Assembly: GCA_963691655.1 (NCBI GenBank)
Contig: OY829326.1
Coordinates: 38,219,989-38,283,988 of the forward strand
Direction of reading: 5' to 3'
DNA length: 64,000 nucleotides
DNA from: Toxonevra muliebris
Lineage: Eukaryota; Arthropoda; Insecta; Diptera; Pallopteridae
Positions 1 through 46,503 of this stretch are shown here, one piece after another (position 1 is the stretch's first letter; every line of letters starts with the position of its first letter). The notes under the pieces were generated by a model. The model saw nothing but the letters and a program-made list of their open reading frames with translations, was not told where the DNA came from and ran no database searches. The translations under genes were made by a program, and so were the position numbers.

Positions 1-217
1 GTAACTAGAAAAAAATTTAAAAAAAAAATAGATGAATTGGTTAAGTTTTTTTTTTGAGATATCGCGGTCACCGCAAAGGCAATTTTCAAAAAACATGATT
101 CGGAGAAAATCACGTTTAAAGTTTTGAGTGCACTTTATTCATGAACAGTAGCGTGCTACAAATCGAGTTGCTACTTACGATCTACTGCTCGGATTGACTT
201 GAAATTTTTTCGACTTT
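1..217. repeat. Degraded transposon-like sequence
   Basis: The block around 101-140 (GAGAAAATCACGTTTAAAG) resembles blocks at 5003-5040 and 5671-5713, so this is dispersed repeat DNA. No gene seen. Confidence 0.3.
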
Positions 218-655
218 TTGACTCATGAAAACGTTTATAACCCCTTAAGTGAACTAACGTTGGCTGGTCACAAAACAGAAGCTATATTAAGTAACAAAAA
301 ACAAAAGTTCGAAATCGTGAGGATATTAGTCAGTGGACACGTGGTGGAGTCTAAACCATACGTTAATTATCTAGGCGTTACAATAGACCACAGGTTGAAT
401 TTCAAACAAAATTTGATGTACGCAAACACTAAAGTAACCGAAATAATGACGTCTCTAACGCGAATAATGATGAACACAAGGAGTCCTAAGCAGAACCATA
501 AAAAACTACTTACCAGTGTAGTAACCCCGATGCTGATTTATGCAGCTTCAATATTGGTGAAAGCTATGAACTGCAGCTCTTACTCCAGAGGAATAACATC
601 GACGTATCGGCTGAGTACCGCGGAAGAAGGGTGGATTATTGGTGCGGTGAGCTGA
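218..655 (+). mobile_element. Non-LTR retrotransposon reverse transcriptase fragment (R1/LOA-like)
   Basis: An open frame holds the C-terminal part of a LINE reverse transcriptase: YLGVTIDHRLNF, then a TRIMMN segment, a KKLLTSVVTPMLIYAASI segment and a decayed 'thumb' end. The order and motifs fit R1/LOA/I-type elements (YLGV.ID..L.F, ..LL..VV.S.L.YGA). Truncated at both ends, with no catalytic YADD in view, so it is a dead fragment. The first codon is not an ATG. Clade is inferred from motif resemblance only. Confidence 0.75.
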
Positions 656-699
656 AAAGCAAGTCCCACACTTTTCGGCTTTCAACGCGTTGTGCCACC

Positions 700-3040
700 T
701 CTACCAAAAAAACGTTCACAGTTACCACACAAACAAACAACTTCTACTACTTGTATTACTTGAATTAACAAGAATTTTTATACTTTGGGCTAGCCTGGTC
801 TTGGTGTGGTATTAACACAAGGATTAAAGTTTGAACATTGTATTTCAAGTAATGGATAACTTTGTTTATCAGGTAAACTTAAAATATTCTCTGCCTTGAC
901 AGGAGCCAACAGATTCATATATAAAAAGTAAAAGCTTCTTGTCCGAAAAACGGACTTCTATATTTATTAATTTAAAAAACTCACTTAATCAGTTATTTCT
1001 ATGCTTTGAAAATATAAGTATAAGACTCAATGAAACACAAAATACATGTGTAGTATCCTTTTAAAATGTAACAATTTTTCTGTTTTTTGTGCTCGTGTTT
1101 AAGGAAACCTAAGCTCAACCAAAATAAAAATGTGAAATTCACTTTTTCCATTTCTGGAATAAGTTTTTTAACCGACTGACTATTGCAGCAAAGTGTAAAA
1201 TTTTAAATGAATATCTACATTCATATACAAATCGATGACTTGCTTATTATTTCCCTAAATTGAATTGTTGCATTACAAATGACATAGTTCCCATCATTTG
1301 TTATTGAGACTCATAACATTTTATTTATGTATTGGTACAAGCAGTGGCGGATTTAAGGAACGGATTATGGGGCTGACTATAATAAATTATGAGAAACACG
1401 AAATTTGTAAAACCTAACTAGAAGTCAAAGTACCGAAAACATTGACGCACGCAATTACCCGAAGCCGAAAAGAAGAAGGTTAACAATTAAAAAAAATTAG
1501 ACGGTGTAAAGCTGGATACTTCCTATATTTCCATTTTTCAATATCTATTACAAATAAAAAAAAAAATTCCGGAAAAACGATTTTTCATAGACTTCTGCAG
1601 TCAATGGTGGATACAATTCTTCAATAATTTCTATATTTCAGGAAAAGTTTCAGTTGCCATTTGCCCACAAGATATCAGTCAAGCAAAAAATTTTTGCATT
1701 TTTGAAATACAAATAAAATAATTTTCTCAGATGCCCTCGTCATCCGTTATTGTCTGCATGTGCAATGAAAACTTTTTACATTCCATATTCATAAACAAAA
1801 CAATTAACTTTATATTCCTTTAATATACCTACATATTATGTAACTTAAGTTAACAAATATCATTAGCAACAAGGCGGCAGCTTTCTACTGCCTACTGACA
1901 TACATAACTAGACATAAAGTGCCAATGGGGAATGATGCAAGCATGTGTTATTCTTCAGACTTACTTATGTGAATGAATTTTTGATTAACGTAGATATGTG
2001 CATCCACTTGGGGATCCTAGGGAAACGAATATTTGGAGCTAACCCCTATTCTTTTAGATGAAACATTTGAAACGATAAATTTCATATGTAAATTTTTCAA
2101 GTTTTACTCGAAACCGAAGATGCACTTAAAACTAAATTCAAGGTTATAGCTTAAGAACGATTTTGAAAATCATTGTATTGTATGCAATTCTATATATTCC
2201 CCGATTTCTAATAGATATAATAATTAAGTATTTACTTACATGTTCCTTTTTGTTTAATATCATTTAATCTTTATTTGTTTGGATATTACTAAATTGTAGT
2301 ATTCATTTATTAATATAATTTTCAGTTAATGGAAAATGAGCAGCCCACATGAGTGTTCGTCTTTTTACATGCACATTTAACAAGTTACGTGTATTTTTCA
2401 AGTTATTTTGTTGCCGTTTTTGCCCTTATCGTGCAATTTTTAATTAAATATCCATGCACAATAACTGACACAAGGATACATACTGCAATTAAATACATAA
2501 AAATTCAAATGTTCGTATATGTATGTACGTACACACAAACAAATAATAGTCAATTTATGTCACATGGAAATAAAACCCAATTCACATCCCTTTACTTTGA
2601 ATACTCACAATTTTATAATTTTACAATTATTATATATTTTAACACAATTTTAATTGCAGCTAGAAACCCACAGAAACAGAAATTGTATAAATTTGCAAAA
2701 AAAAAAAAAAAATTATTGATTGCAAATACGATAAGCACCAGAAAGGATGTGTCAAGTGTTGGTGAAAATGTACGTCTGACAATGAATGAGAATAATACTC
2801 GTAGTTTTATAAATATTTGTTCTTTTGCAATGGAGGAAACGGAGATAGGCACAAGCAGCGTATAGAGCGTAATGTAAAATGCCTTTTACTAAAAGGATGT
2901 CCTTTCTCTACGCGTTATAGTAAAACACAAGAGAATGAGAATAAGAGAGAGAAATACGTTGGTATGTCAATATTATTTGCATATTTTCAAGAAAAAAGCT
3001 TCTCAAACTGTTAAAGGAAAATTAGAGTTTAAAACAGTGG
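700..3040. other. Intergenic, no gene seen
   Basis: AT-rich DNA with short open frames lacking coding character. At 1342-1354 a single CAGTGGCGGATTT resembles the terminal repeats of the hAT-like MITEs at 11737 and 21571, but no partner end was found nearby. Confidence 0.5.
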
Positions 3041-3084
3041 TGAAAACGGCATAGTACGCGTGCGAATTAGCTTAAGAAATTTCC

Positions 3085-3173
3085 ACAGAATAATGGCTCA
3101 GTCGATAATTGTGCATGTAAAGATGGCCACATACATATTAAAATTTGTGTTCAAATCTATAGATTCTCATATT
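3085..3173. repeat. Dispersed repeat, copy 1 (partner at 5499-5583)
   Basis: About 88 bases match 5499-5583 in the same orientation with only a few differences (both contain GTCGATAATTGTGCATGT and CATATTAAAATTTGTGT). It overlaps the end of the transposon-like frame on the minus strand, so it is probably the 3' end of a transposon. Confidence 0.8.
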
Positions 3174-3424
3174 ACTATATATACCAGGTTTATTTATAGA
3201 TGTAAGAGCTGGAATTTTGCATATTGTGCCGGTTCTATGACAATTTGAAAACTCCCCTTTATCCAATATGACCCAGTTATAGTCAGTTTTAATTTGGAAC
3301 CATTCTGTAATTTCTCCAGGAAAATACTCTTCTTCGAAACAAACAACCAACAATCACAAATAATATGTTTCAAATCAGTTTTTACTTCTCTTTCTGTGTT
3401 TCTATTTCTATTAGAAGGCTTCAC
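3138..3424 (-). mobile_element. Decayed C-terminal end of a transposon protein
   Basis: Two overlapping minus-strand frames read through one decayed protein. The better one has FEEEYFPGEI, then after about 30 residues ICKIPALTSINKPGIY, resembling a conserved tail in insect DNA-transposon proteins (YPG.I ... I..KI..P..INSRG.Y). The frame shift between the two readings marks it as dead. The identification is by motif memory only. Confidence 0.35.
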
Positions 3425-3429
3425 TTATC

Positions 3430-4930
3430 ATCCAACCCGTGTCTGAACACCCAGTATCCTATGTAATTTGGTATATAGGATATATTCATGTTTGCCCTCA
3501 GGGAAGTGCTTTCCATAAAGAAGAAGGCTCTCAAACTTCGCTCAAGGAACCATAGAATAGAATGTACATATTAAGGTAAGTTTAAATATGTAAATTCAAA
3601 TTATTTGAAATTTATCCACCCTGCTGCATTTGTGTAATTTAAAAGGGGGAGCAACTTCATATGTATGGTATACAAAATTCACCATAAACTCTCCGGCGAT
3701 TTTAAGCACTCTTTTTCTCTTTTACCTTAGTAACCTTAGCAACGTAAAGAACTTGTATTTATTATTTACTCTCTTCCTCTCAATTTGATTAGATTCTGCG
3801 CACTTTTCGCATTGAAATACTTATGCATGTGTGAATTTCGAATACGCAAAAATTTCCACATACATAATTGCATTCGTACATACATATTTATCTATTTATT
3901 TATTTTCGATGAGGATGATATGAATAGCGAAAGTTTTTTGCTGTTGATTATGTTTGTCAACCCAGCAAACAATTTGGATACCTATGTATAGACTAAAGTC
4001 TTTTAAGTCTTAAAAATCTACCATGAAGCAAGCCATTAAAATAATGCAAGACGCACGCCAAGCAAACCAAACCGACAAAACTTGTAAAAAAAAGAATGAG
4101 TCTTGCGTTCTCTAAAACTGCTGGGTTTGCCAAAAAGTGCCCGAAGGCTTCAAAAAGTTAAATAAGGGGGCATGAAACTCACTTTCAGAATCGAGTTTGA
4201 GCATTTGATTTGGTTAAATAGAAAAGAAGTTATGAGCTTTTGAATCTAGTGGTGCAGGCGTAACCAAAAGACATAATGAAAAAATTTGAGTGAGTTCAGG
4301 AATAATGTCCCATATATTTACTTACGATATATACTTCATTTCTGCTTAAACGCCCGCTCAAGCAGAAATCATTTAGTCAAGTTGTTTAATTTCTGAGATG
4401 AAGCCAGTTTAAGCAATGCATGGTCTGCTATGAACACTGTCAAAACTCACAAAATCTATATACGTTTTAATTGCATAACTAAAAATGTATTTTAATACGT
4501 TGTTTGAATTTTAAAACCTAATTATAGTCCAATCTATAGGGAATTTTTACTTACAAAAAATGGTGAGTGGAAAATTCTTTATATACCATATATGTATATA
4601 CTTAGGTATGGGTTCCACTATAAATTCGAATTTACTAACACTTCTGTTTATTACTCCTACGCGGCAAGTGATAGAGACTAAAGCACTAGTACATAATTGC
4701 ATTATTGTATTTGTGTCGGTATATTCTTTAATATTATCCTTTGAAGATTTCACTTGCATAAAAGATAGGTACGATTATTGCCACTTTACCGATATTGCTC
4801 ATTTTAGAACTTGACCTGTATGTGACTATAAGAAATGCATGCACCAAGTTTGGTCGAAATTGTTCAAGTTTTGCTCGAGTAACTACTTACCTACGACGCC
4901 AAATTACGGGCGTTACACAACAAGCACAAA
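3430..4930. other. Intergenic, no gene seen
   Basis: Short ORFs only, none with recognisable motifs. A CTCGAGTAACTACTTAC stretch near 4875 and surrounding text look like decayed transposon DNA but could not be assigned. Confidence 0.4.
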
Positions 4931-4937
4931 GTATGTA

Positions 4938-4990
4938 GGATATGCCGCTCGTTTGTTGCAATAATGTCATAAGTAAAAAAAAAAAAACAA
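4938..4990 (+). repeat. Inverted repeat arm, left (partner 5822-5870)
   Basis: CGCTCGTTTGTTGCAATAAT followed by GTCATAAGT and an A run. Its reverse complement recurs at 5822-5870 with a few changes. Confidence 0.6.
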
Positions 4991-5044
4991 ATATTAGAGA
5001 AAACCGCATTTAAAGATTTCAATGAACTACCACTCGGTAGTTGA

Positions 5045-5345
5045 CGACCTCGACAGTCTAGTGGATAGTGTAGTAGACTTTCATCCTGGAAGTTCGGGTT
5101 CGATTCCGGTCTTCGTCTCCTGGTTAGTTTTCATAACCTACTTATATTCAAAATGAATTGTATGAAAATTATAAGAAAGTGTACAAGTATACATCTTGGT
5201 TGGTAATGGCAAAACCACCGAGCTAATAACAAAAATTTCATACCGTCATTTGGAATCGGCGTTAAACTGTAGGTCCAACTATGTGGTATTACAATGGGCT
5301 GTTCAGGCATAAGTGTATCTCTCGACAGTCAATCTAACCTAGCCT
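5045..5345 (+). mobile_element. tRNA-derived SINE, tRNA-Glu-like head
   Basis: The head has an A-box-like AGTCTAGTGGATAG and a perfect B-box-like GGTTCGATTCC, with CTTTCATCC where tRNA-Glu has its anticodon arm (CTTTCACCC). The acceptor stem does not pair, so it is not a functional tRNA. The body continues with TTGGTAATGGCAAA and a CTGTAGGTCC block, shared with other repeats in the window. RNA polymerase III start boxes of this type are typical of SINEs. Confidence 0.65.
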
Positions 5346-5498
5346 AACCACTTGGTAAGACATTATATTGATACATTTTCTTCTCACGTGGAAAGTTCTT
5401 TGGATATCATTGATTTTTTTACATAAGATAAAGGATAAATAACAGTTACTTCTGTATACATAATTCAAAACTTTTCTTCTTAACTTAAGAACTTTCCA

Positions 5499-5583
5499 AA
5501 GAATAATGGCTCTGTCGATAATTGTGCATGTGAAGATGGCACATACATATTAAAATTTGTGTTTAAATTTATAGATTCTTATG
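5499..5583. repeat. Dispersed repeat, copy 2 (partner at 3085-3173)
   Basis: Same sequence as copy 1 apart from a handful of substitutions and small indels. Similarity fades on both sides (weakly continuing through a CTTAAGAA..TTTCCA stretch on the left). Confidence 0.8.
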
Positions 5584-5821
5584 CAACGTCATAAATATTG
5601 TAAGTGCAACATGAATACTAGCGATCCCGAGGTTCTGAGATTTGCTCTAACTTTTCTTCTTTTTTTTTTGGAGAAAATGGCATTAAATTTTGCAATGATC
5701 TACCACTCTGTAATGCTATAACGATAAAAAATCTTGTCACAAGAAGAGTTTTTAAAATACAGCTATGATTTTTTTACACAAGGTAAAGCATTAATTAACA
5801 GTTAGTTCTGCATACTTAACT

Positions 5822-5870
5822 TTTTTATTTTTTTTTTTTTTTTATTATGACAGTGTTGCAGTAAACGAGC
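5822..5870 (-). repeat. Inverted repeat arm, right (partner 4938-4990)
   Basis: The minus strand reads TCGCTCGTTTACTGCAACAC then GTCATAATA and an A run, matching the left arm. Related GAGAAAA..TTTAAA..CTACCACTC blocks sit inside at 5003-5040 and 5671-5713. Confidence 0.6.
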
Positions 5871-6080
5871 GATGTGTAAAAATCAATGGAAATCATTTTT
5901 TTAATTCAACCAAACCATTTTTTTTTTAACAAAACTGGTTAAGTTTTGATTTGGTTTAAGTGAAATAAAATAAAAACGTTTTGATTCATGGTAGGGTTCA
6001 TCTCACTCAAATTGCGGTTTTCATCCCTAATATTTACTGATTATTAAAATTTATATCTTCTTTTCAAAGATTCCGACGCT

Positions 6081-6413
6081 TTGAATTGTTTTTCGAATTT
6101 GTGCAGTAATATACAATTTTATTCGCGAAAAATTTGCAGCATAAAGTATAAAGTCCCAAAACCCACAATAAATAGTTTGCTTACATGTGATTTATTGGAG
6201 GTAAAAAGTAACATAAGCGATTTTTTTTTTTGGGCAAATGAATTTACAGCTCTGAGAAAACGTGTTGAACTCTTGCACGACAGTGGACAACATTTTAATG
6301 AAGAAATAAGTAATAGCCTGGTAAACTCTTATATCCGCCATTTTTGTTTTCAAATAGATTTTCAGCTTAAGCACTTTTTTCACAACCACCGCCTACTCAA
6401 GAAGGGCCGCTAA
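6081..6413 (+). other. Unidentified open frame, protein-like in its second half
   Basis: A 110-codon frame (first codon not ATG). Its second half (about 6250-6410) looks protein-like: RKRVELLHDSGQHF, an NSLVNSYIRHFCF helix, then a basic end LLKKGR. The T-rich middle has a plausible 49-bp intron (GAG|GTAAAAAG ... TTTACAG|CT), but joining across it puts an upstream TGA in frame. I do not recognise it. It may be a decayed transposon protein or a host exon fragment. Confidence 0.2.
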
Positions 6414-6497
6414 ACTTAAGGGTACTTACTTAAACCAATACCCCTAAGTTTCGTCCTGTGCATACAAGTTTGTGTAAATTGTTTAATTTTTAAAATA

Positions 6498-41362
<34,865 letters not shown>

Positions 41363-41560
41363 GATGCGCGATATGATGTGGTATGCGCTGCTCGACAGAT
41401 AGATGGAAGGTTGCTTGCTTGCTTCGAGGACGGACGTAGAGTTAGATATATGTTGGCCCGTTTCGTTTCGTTTCTTTCTTTTCTTTTTTTTTTTGTTTTA
41501 GTTGATATTTATTTTACACATGTATATATGAATGAATGAAAAAGTGTGTGTGCATGTGTG
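41363..41560 (-). other. Possible 5' UTR part of exon 2 of the transcript
   Basis: A TTTATCGCAG acceptor precedes 41560. The stretch to the start codon has two short upstream ORFs (13 and 7 codons), a CA run and a purine-rich run. The acceptor tract is weak, so this boundary is tentative. Confidence 0.25.
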
Positions 41561-43549
41561 CTGCGATAAATATGTATGAAAGTATGTACGCTTTATGTTC
41601 TTAACTTTCTTTTAGAGAACCTTTAAACTTGAGGTCAAAATGAGAAACAACAAATATAAAATAAACCAAAAAAAAAAAAATAAATAAAGAATATTTTCAC
41701 ATATTTTTAGCTAGCATTGCTGTTGCTTGGCAACGGCAACACTATTGCCCCTAAGTACAAATAAAAACATTTTCCCGCAATTGTTTTTAGTTTTTAAACA
41801 CACGCTTGCGCGGTCACTTTTTTCTTAGTGTTAGCTTTTCGTTAGTTGTTTCTTACTTTTCTCTTGTCATTTGCACATTTTACACGCTCGACACTTTTTG
41901 CTACGCTTAGCGCTTATCGCGCATACAAATGTGTCAACAACACATTTGCTGCTTGCTGCTGCTGCTGCTCCACATATACAGCCATAAATGGTATTAACAA
42001 CGTTAAGAAGTGGAAGTTGTAGAAGAAGAATATTCAATGCAGAAATCAACAACAACAATAATAATAACAGAAAAACTTCAAAACAAAAACAAAAGACTTA
42101 GGCAACAAACTTGCTATATGCACTCCAAGTCAAACGGGGAAAAACTTAAGCTACGAACCTGTGCTGCTGTCGCTGCACATGTGACATATATATACATACA
42201 TTCTCCACTCCTCTCACCCATCCATACGTATGTATGTATGTATATCTCTTAATCGCGTCACAATTGGTGCGTTACGTTTCATTTTTTCACACCGAAAATA
42301 AAAAAAAGCAAAAGAAAATAAAAATAAAAAAAAGAAATTAAATCGAAAAAACTAAAACTTCACAAAAATTTTTACACTTTATGGAATTTTGCTTTTTATT
42401 TAATACCTTTTGGCATGGTTCTGTTTCGGTTTCATTTACACTCTAACCTAAAGTTTTGTTTACTTTACTGTCATTTTTTCAGTTCTTCTTTTTCACTAAT
42501 TAATTTTTGGTTTTATTTTTTTTTTAGTTCTTCTCTTGGAATTTGGAACATATTATAGTAGAGTGGAGTGGCGGCCAACAACAATAAAATATATTGTTTT
42601 TATTATACAAGTTATAATGAGTAAAATGCGCAAATTGAATTTGATGGCCTAATTAACTTTGAAGTTGAATTTGAAGTGCCTAAAACGCAAACGCACTTGT
42701 TTGGCACCGTTATGCACTTTACTCATATGTGGGTATGTCCAAAGTACTTCATCTCTTTTTCTACCTACGGCATATGAACAGAAATTACTATAAAGTGTGA
42801 GTCATTAAAAATAGAATGAAATTTTATTCTTAGTTGCAGTAAAGGCCATAAGTTAATGGATCTGAATTATAAGAATAAATGCGTGCATTTGAAACTCAAT
42901 TAAAAATTATTTAATCTGAGATATGAAAATATAACATTTTATTGCATTTTTAATTAAAACTTTGTATTTATGTATATACTATGTAGCTCAGTTAGGTCAG
43001 TAATTGTCATTGTATTGTTTATCAGTTAGGAATTTCATAATTCATTTTTATATTTCTGCTTACCAATTCTTTATAGCTAGAGAGGGTTCATAATGACGTT
43101 TGCAGAAGTTATCCTCCACCATGTGAAATAAAATAATTTGAACAAAAGTTATTACATGAAGTTTTAATTACCCTCAAATACTTGGACAAAAATAAAAAAT
43201 CAAGTAAAGTTCAAATGTTTCCACAATGTTTTTTTTATGTAAGAAAAGTTATGTATTCTTATATATGAATGCACCACATATGTCTTCCAAAGTGAAATGG
43301 ACACATATATATATGAAAACTTGTATATACAAAGCAGGTTCTACAGATGACAGTGGTAGGCACTGGAATCTTCTCGTGACCATTTGATTTATCAAGTTTC
43401 TTTCGTCTTTCGTACATTTAGCGTGTTTAAAGCTGAGTTTCCGATCTAAGCAATACATAGGTCATATCTCACCTGAAGCAAATTCTATTACTAAGTGCTA
43501 CCTAATGGTACGAAAGCCCATGGAGAACCTAGGTCGATCAATTCGTGCT

Positions 43550-43600
43550 GTGAAAAATACGTACAATTTTATGCCGAATTTGAACGGCGAAATGAAAACC
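43550..43600 (+). repeat. Dispersed repeat block (TACARTTTTATGCC family), copy
   Basis: TACAATTTTATGCCGAATTT then GAACGGCG; related blocks occur at 48520-48565 and 53080-53120, and on the minus strand at 5240-5290. Confidence 0.5.
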
Positions 43601-43779
43601 TTTTATTGTGCAAAATTTACTACTAATAGTGTAGAAAAATTTGTATTTTCCATATTAGAATTTTTGACGTTGCCAAATATCGATTAAACCATTGTGACCA
43701 CTAATTCAAGTTCTACCTTCCTTAATAATAGTTAGGGGGAAAATTGTCACACATTTTATGCTACCTATATAATCTCTCC

Positions 43780-44140
43780 AGATGCGGAATTAAGCAGTTC
43801 TTTTATTTTTCTATGGTGAACATCGCATAACTAACAGGACACTCGACGATTGTTTCGCATGCAGCCAGACTTTATATTATGCTTAATGACTGCTATCGCA
43901 GCTATCATGACATCAAAAAGAAAGAAATTATCGAGCACTTCCTGTGCGAATGCCCGGCTCCAGAAATATATGAACAGAAACGTTTGGCAACCATTTCTGG
44001 ATGGAAAAAAAGAGTAAATACTCTGCTGAAGTTTTTGAATTTTTTTAAAATTAATTATGCCAGGAAAACAACAAAGAAAAAGTTAACGTTTTACCAAAAA
44101 TATTTTTGTTTTAAATTAAAAACATTTAATTACTAGAGAA
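43780..44140 (+). mobile_element. LINE C-terminal zinc-knuckle fragment
   Basis: Reads TGHSTIVSHAARLYIM, then CYRSYHDIKKKEIIEHFLC and CECPAP, matching the C-terminal LTGH...CR.C...EE..EH.LC.CPA region of RNase H LINEs. Only this end is preserved, followed by A/T-rich sequence. Confidence 0.65.
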
Positions 44141-45179
44141 TTGCTAAGAAGATTAAAAATTGTACTCTTTCAAACACCTAGTTTCATCTCTTTATTGTTT
44201 TACAGTAACTCTGATCTATTTTCTAGGTAATTTTTTACAACTCGAAACTCAAACCAACTAATACAGAAAATTTGTCAGAGTGGCGTCAAGGATATAACAA
44301 ATGGCATCATAAAAAGGCAAATCTTTAAGTGAACTAAAGCTTTAAAAATTTTACATATCCAAATTTTAACCCCAAAAGCTTCCCCTTAACAATTTCATAC
44401 ATTTTGATCACTGATCATGTATAAAAAAGAAATTAAAGGGGCCGAAAAGAAAATTGCGAAATCCATTCGTTTTAAGCCTTTAACAAAAATCTTTTCATAC
44501 CTACTAAACATAACTAAATCAATTACCAGAAGACCAAAAACGAAAAACGCGCTTTAACACCCTTTTTAACGGCAACTTTAAAAAAAGAAATAGAAGAATT
44601 TCTCTCTAAAAAAAACCATACACTCTATACTTTCTACAATTACAACTTGACTGCTGGCTGCTCTTTTTACCGCCTCACTTTCTAATGCTACTTTCATAAT
44701 TCCAATTATTGAGTGAATACAAGTAATTATCGATCTACGGGTTCCTTGTACTTTCGAGAACTTTTGCAAATACTATGTAGAAATTTAAAAAAAACAAATA
44801 CCTCAAAATTTTGATTATGTGCTTTATATTTACATATTTCAATTGCTGACAAATTTCTTCCGCATACGAGCCATCATCGACGAGTATTATCCCAAAGTAC
44901 ACTCATAAATTTTGCCAATAAAAAACCGCAAAACAAAATTTGAAAAGTTGGTGCTTCAGTACCAAGCCACAAAAATAGAAACAACTAAACAAACAAAAGA
45001 ACGGAAAAAAATACACAACCACAGCAATTCAGTCAGCTATTTCATCAAAATCACACTTGTGATAGCAGCATAGAAAATCAAAAGAACAGCGAGCCTGGCA
45101 GCGCAAGTCTGCCACATCGATCACTGCAATTACCAACAACACTGAGTGGCTGACGGACTGAGTCTACAACTACATAAAC

Positions 45180-45236
45180 TTGATGCTGAAATTGAAGCTG
45201 AAGCTGAAACTGTAGCTGAGACTGAGGCTGGAGTTA
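45180..45236. repeat. GAAGCT-type hexamer repeat
   Basis: Variants of GAAGCT/GAGACT in tandem for about 57 bases. Read as protein it gives Ala-Glu repeats, but the surrounding frame has no gene character. Confidence 0.6.
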
Positions 45237-46333
45237 AGACTATGGTCGCCAAAAAGTATTTAAAAAAAACAAAAAGGCCAGAAGTGGATATAGCTGAACG
45301 AAGTAGAAATGATGATAATGATGATGATGACGATGTTGATGATGAAAGGCTAGACAGCCAGAGGTTGCTGGTTGGTTGGTCTTTCGGTCGCTGGGTCGCA
45401 TACCGGCACTGTGTGGATGTTCTAATGTTCAGAGCCATAGCTTTAACATAATGAAGGACAAGCTGCCATCGAAGTGCATGGACAAATATAAGAACAAACG
45501 ATGTGATAGTGAATGAACGTTTGTCTGTCTTTCTCTAACTATCGTATGATCGGTCTACCGGTCTGGCTGTCTCTAATGCAGCGGTTAAAAAAATCACTGT
45601 ACTGCGCGGCGGTTTTTGTTGTAGCTTTTTTTGCACCGTTATTGCAACCAATATGGCTGCACAGATGGATGTATGTTTTCGTTTGTAGGCAATCACAAAT
45701 GCAGCTGTGTGTGTTGTTGCTTTTAACGTTTTTGTTTTTAAGTTTTTTGTTTTTTTTCTGTTTTTTTTTTTTCGTTTTGTTTATTTAATCTTAGGTTAAA
45801 ATACGACGAAATGGCAACAAGACGCAAAATTATGCCAGGAAGGCTACACTGTATGGCGCGACCTATCCCATTGCACATGCATAGCTCGTTTTCTAAACAG
45901 CTTCCCGAAAAAAGCGAGTTAGAAATTATTTTTCTATTGCTGCAATGAGGCAAAAGTAACAGCAACAAAACTAGCAACATCCGCAGCAGCACGTTTGCTT
46001 ATACTCGTATGTATCTTTGAGATACATTTGCGGTTGCATATGCGATTTCCTTGTAGATGCTGCTAAAAGCTTAATTATGCGAAAGAATAAGCAAACAAGC
46101 GAGCTTCAAAATGCACGAGCGAACGTGATTGTATTACAAAAAAAAAATATTTCATATAAAAAACAAAAATTAGCAAAAAAAAATAAAGGTTGCAAATGAC
46201 AAAGTTAAAATGCATCCGTATCCGTTATTAAGTAAAACGCGTATTCCCGAAATTATGTGCCCGTGAGTTCTTTAATTTTTAATAATTTCTTTTTCTTTTT
46301 GCACCAACTCACTTTAACGCGCGTTAAACTTAC

Positions 46334-46498
46334 TGCACGGTCTTTTTTACATTTAAAATTTCTCAAAAATAAAAAACTTTTGAAAATGTGACATTCAAAA
46401 AGAAAATTCGATCGATTTTGCGAAAGTCGTCGACGTAGTCGTTGCAAAAAAATCTTGCGAAAAGCACGTCCGATCGAAACGATGGTCAGCAACTAACT
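46334..46498 (-). other. Candidate non-coding first exon (5' UTR)
   Basis: It runs from the predicted initiator to donor GTGCA|GTAAGTTT. It holds two very short upstream ORFs near its 3' end (one is ATG-TAA). It would splice to an acceptor upstream of 41362; the best I see is TTTATCGCAG before 41560. Confidence 0.35.
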
Positions 46499-46503
46499 GA
46501 AGA
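46467..46503 (-). promoter_or_regulatory. Candidate Inr + DPE core promoter of the LDLa gene
   Basis: The minus strand reads TTCAGTTAG, matching the fly initiator TCAGTY, with the +1 A at 46498. At +28 to +32 (46471-46467) it reads GGACG, a perfect match to the DPE consensus RGWYV at the required spacing. A good splice donor follows 165 nt downstream and no long ORF intervenes. Assignment to the LDLa gene is inferred from strand and position (5 kb upstream of its start codon). Confidence 0.45.

Larger units (their letters stand above)
41561..46333 (-). other. Candidate 5' UTR intron / upstream region
   Basis: If the 46498 promoter is used, this 4.8-kb stretch is an intron. It contains a LINE end (43780-44140), a dispersed repeat block, and a hexamer repeat (45180-45236). 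No other coding exon seen. Confidence 0.3.

Noticed and set aside
2353..2865. 170-codon plus-strand frame
   Set aside because: Begins at a non-ATG codon, rich in AT-driven residues (F, I, Y, K, N) with a poly-K run; no recognisable motif.
5048..5122. Functional tRNA-Glu gene
   Set aside because: A and B boxes are good but the acceptor and D stems do not pair and a SINE body follows directly.
45146..45451. Ala-Glu and Asp-rich frames
   Set aside because: Explained by the hexamer repeat and GAT run; open on both strands as simple repeats often are.
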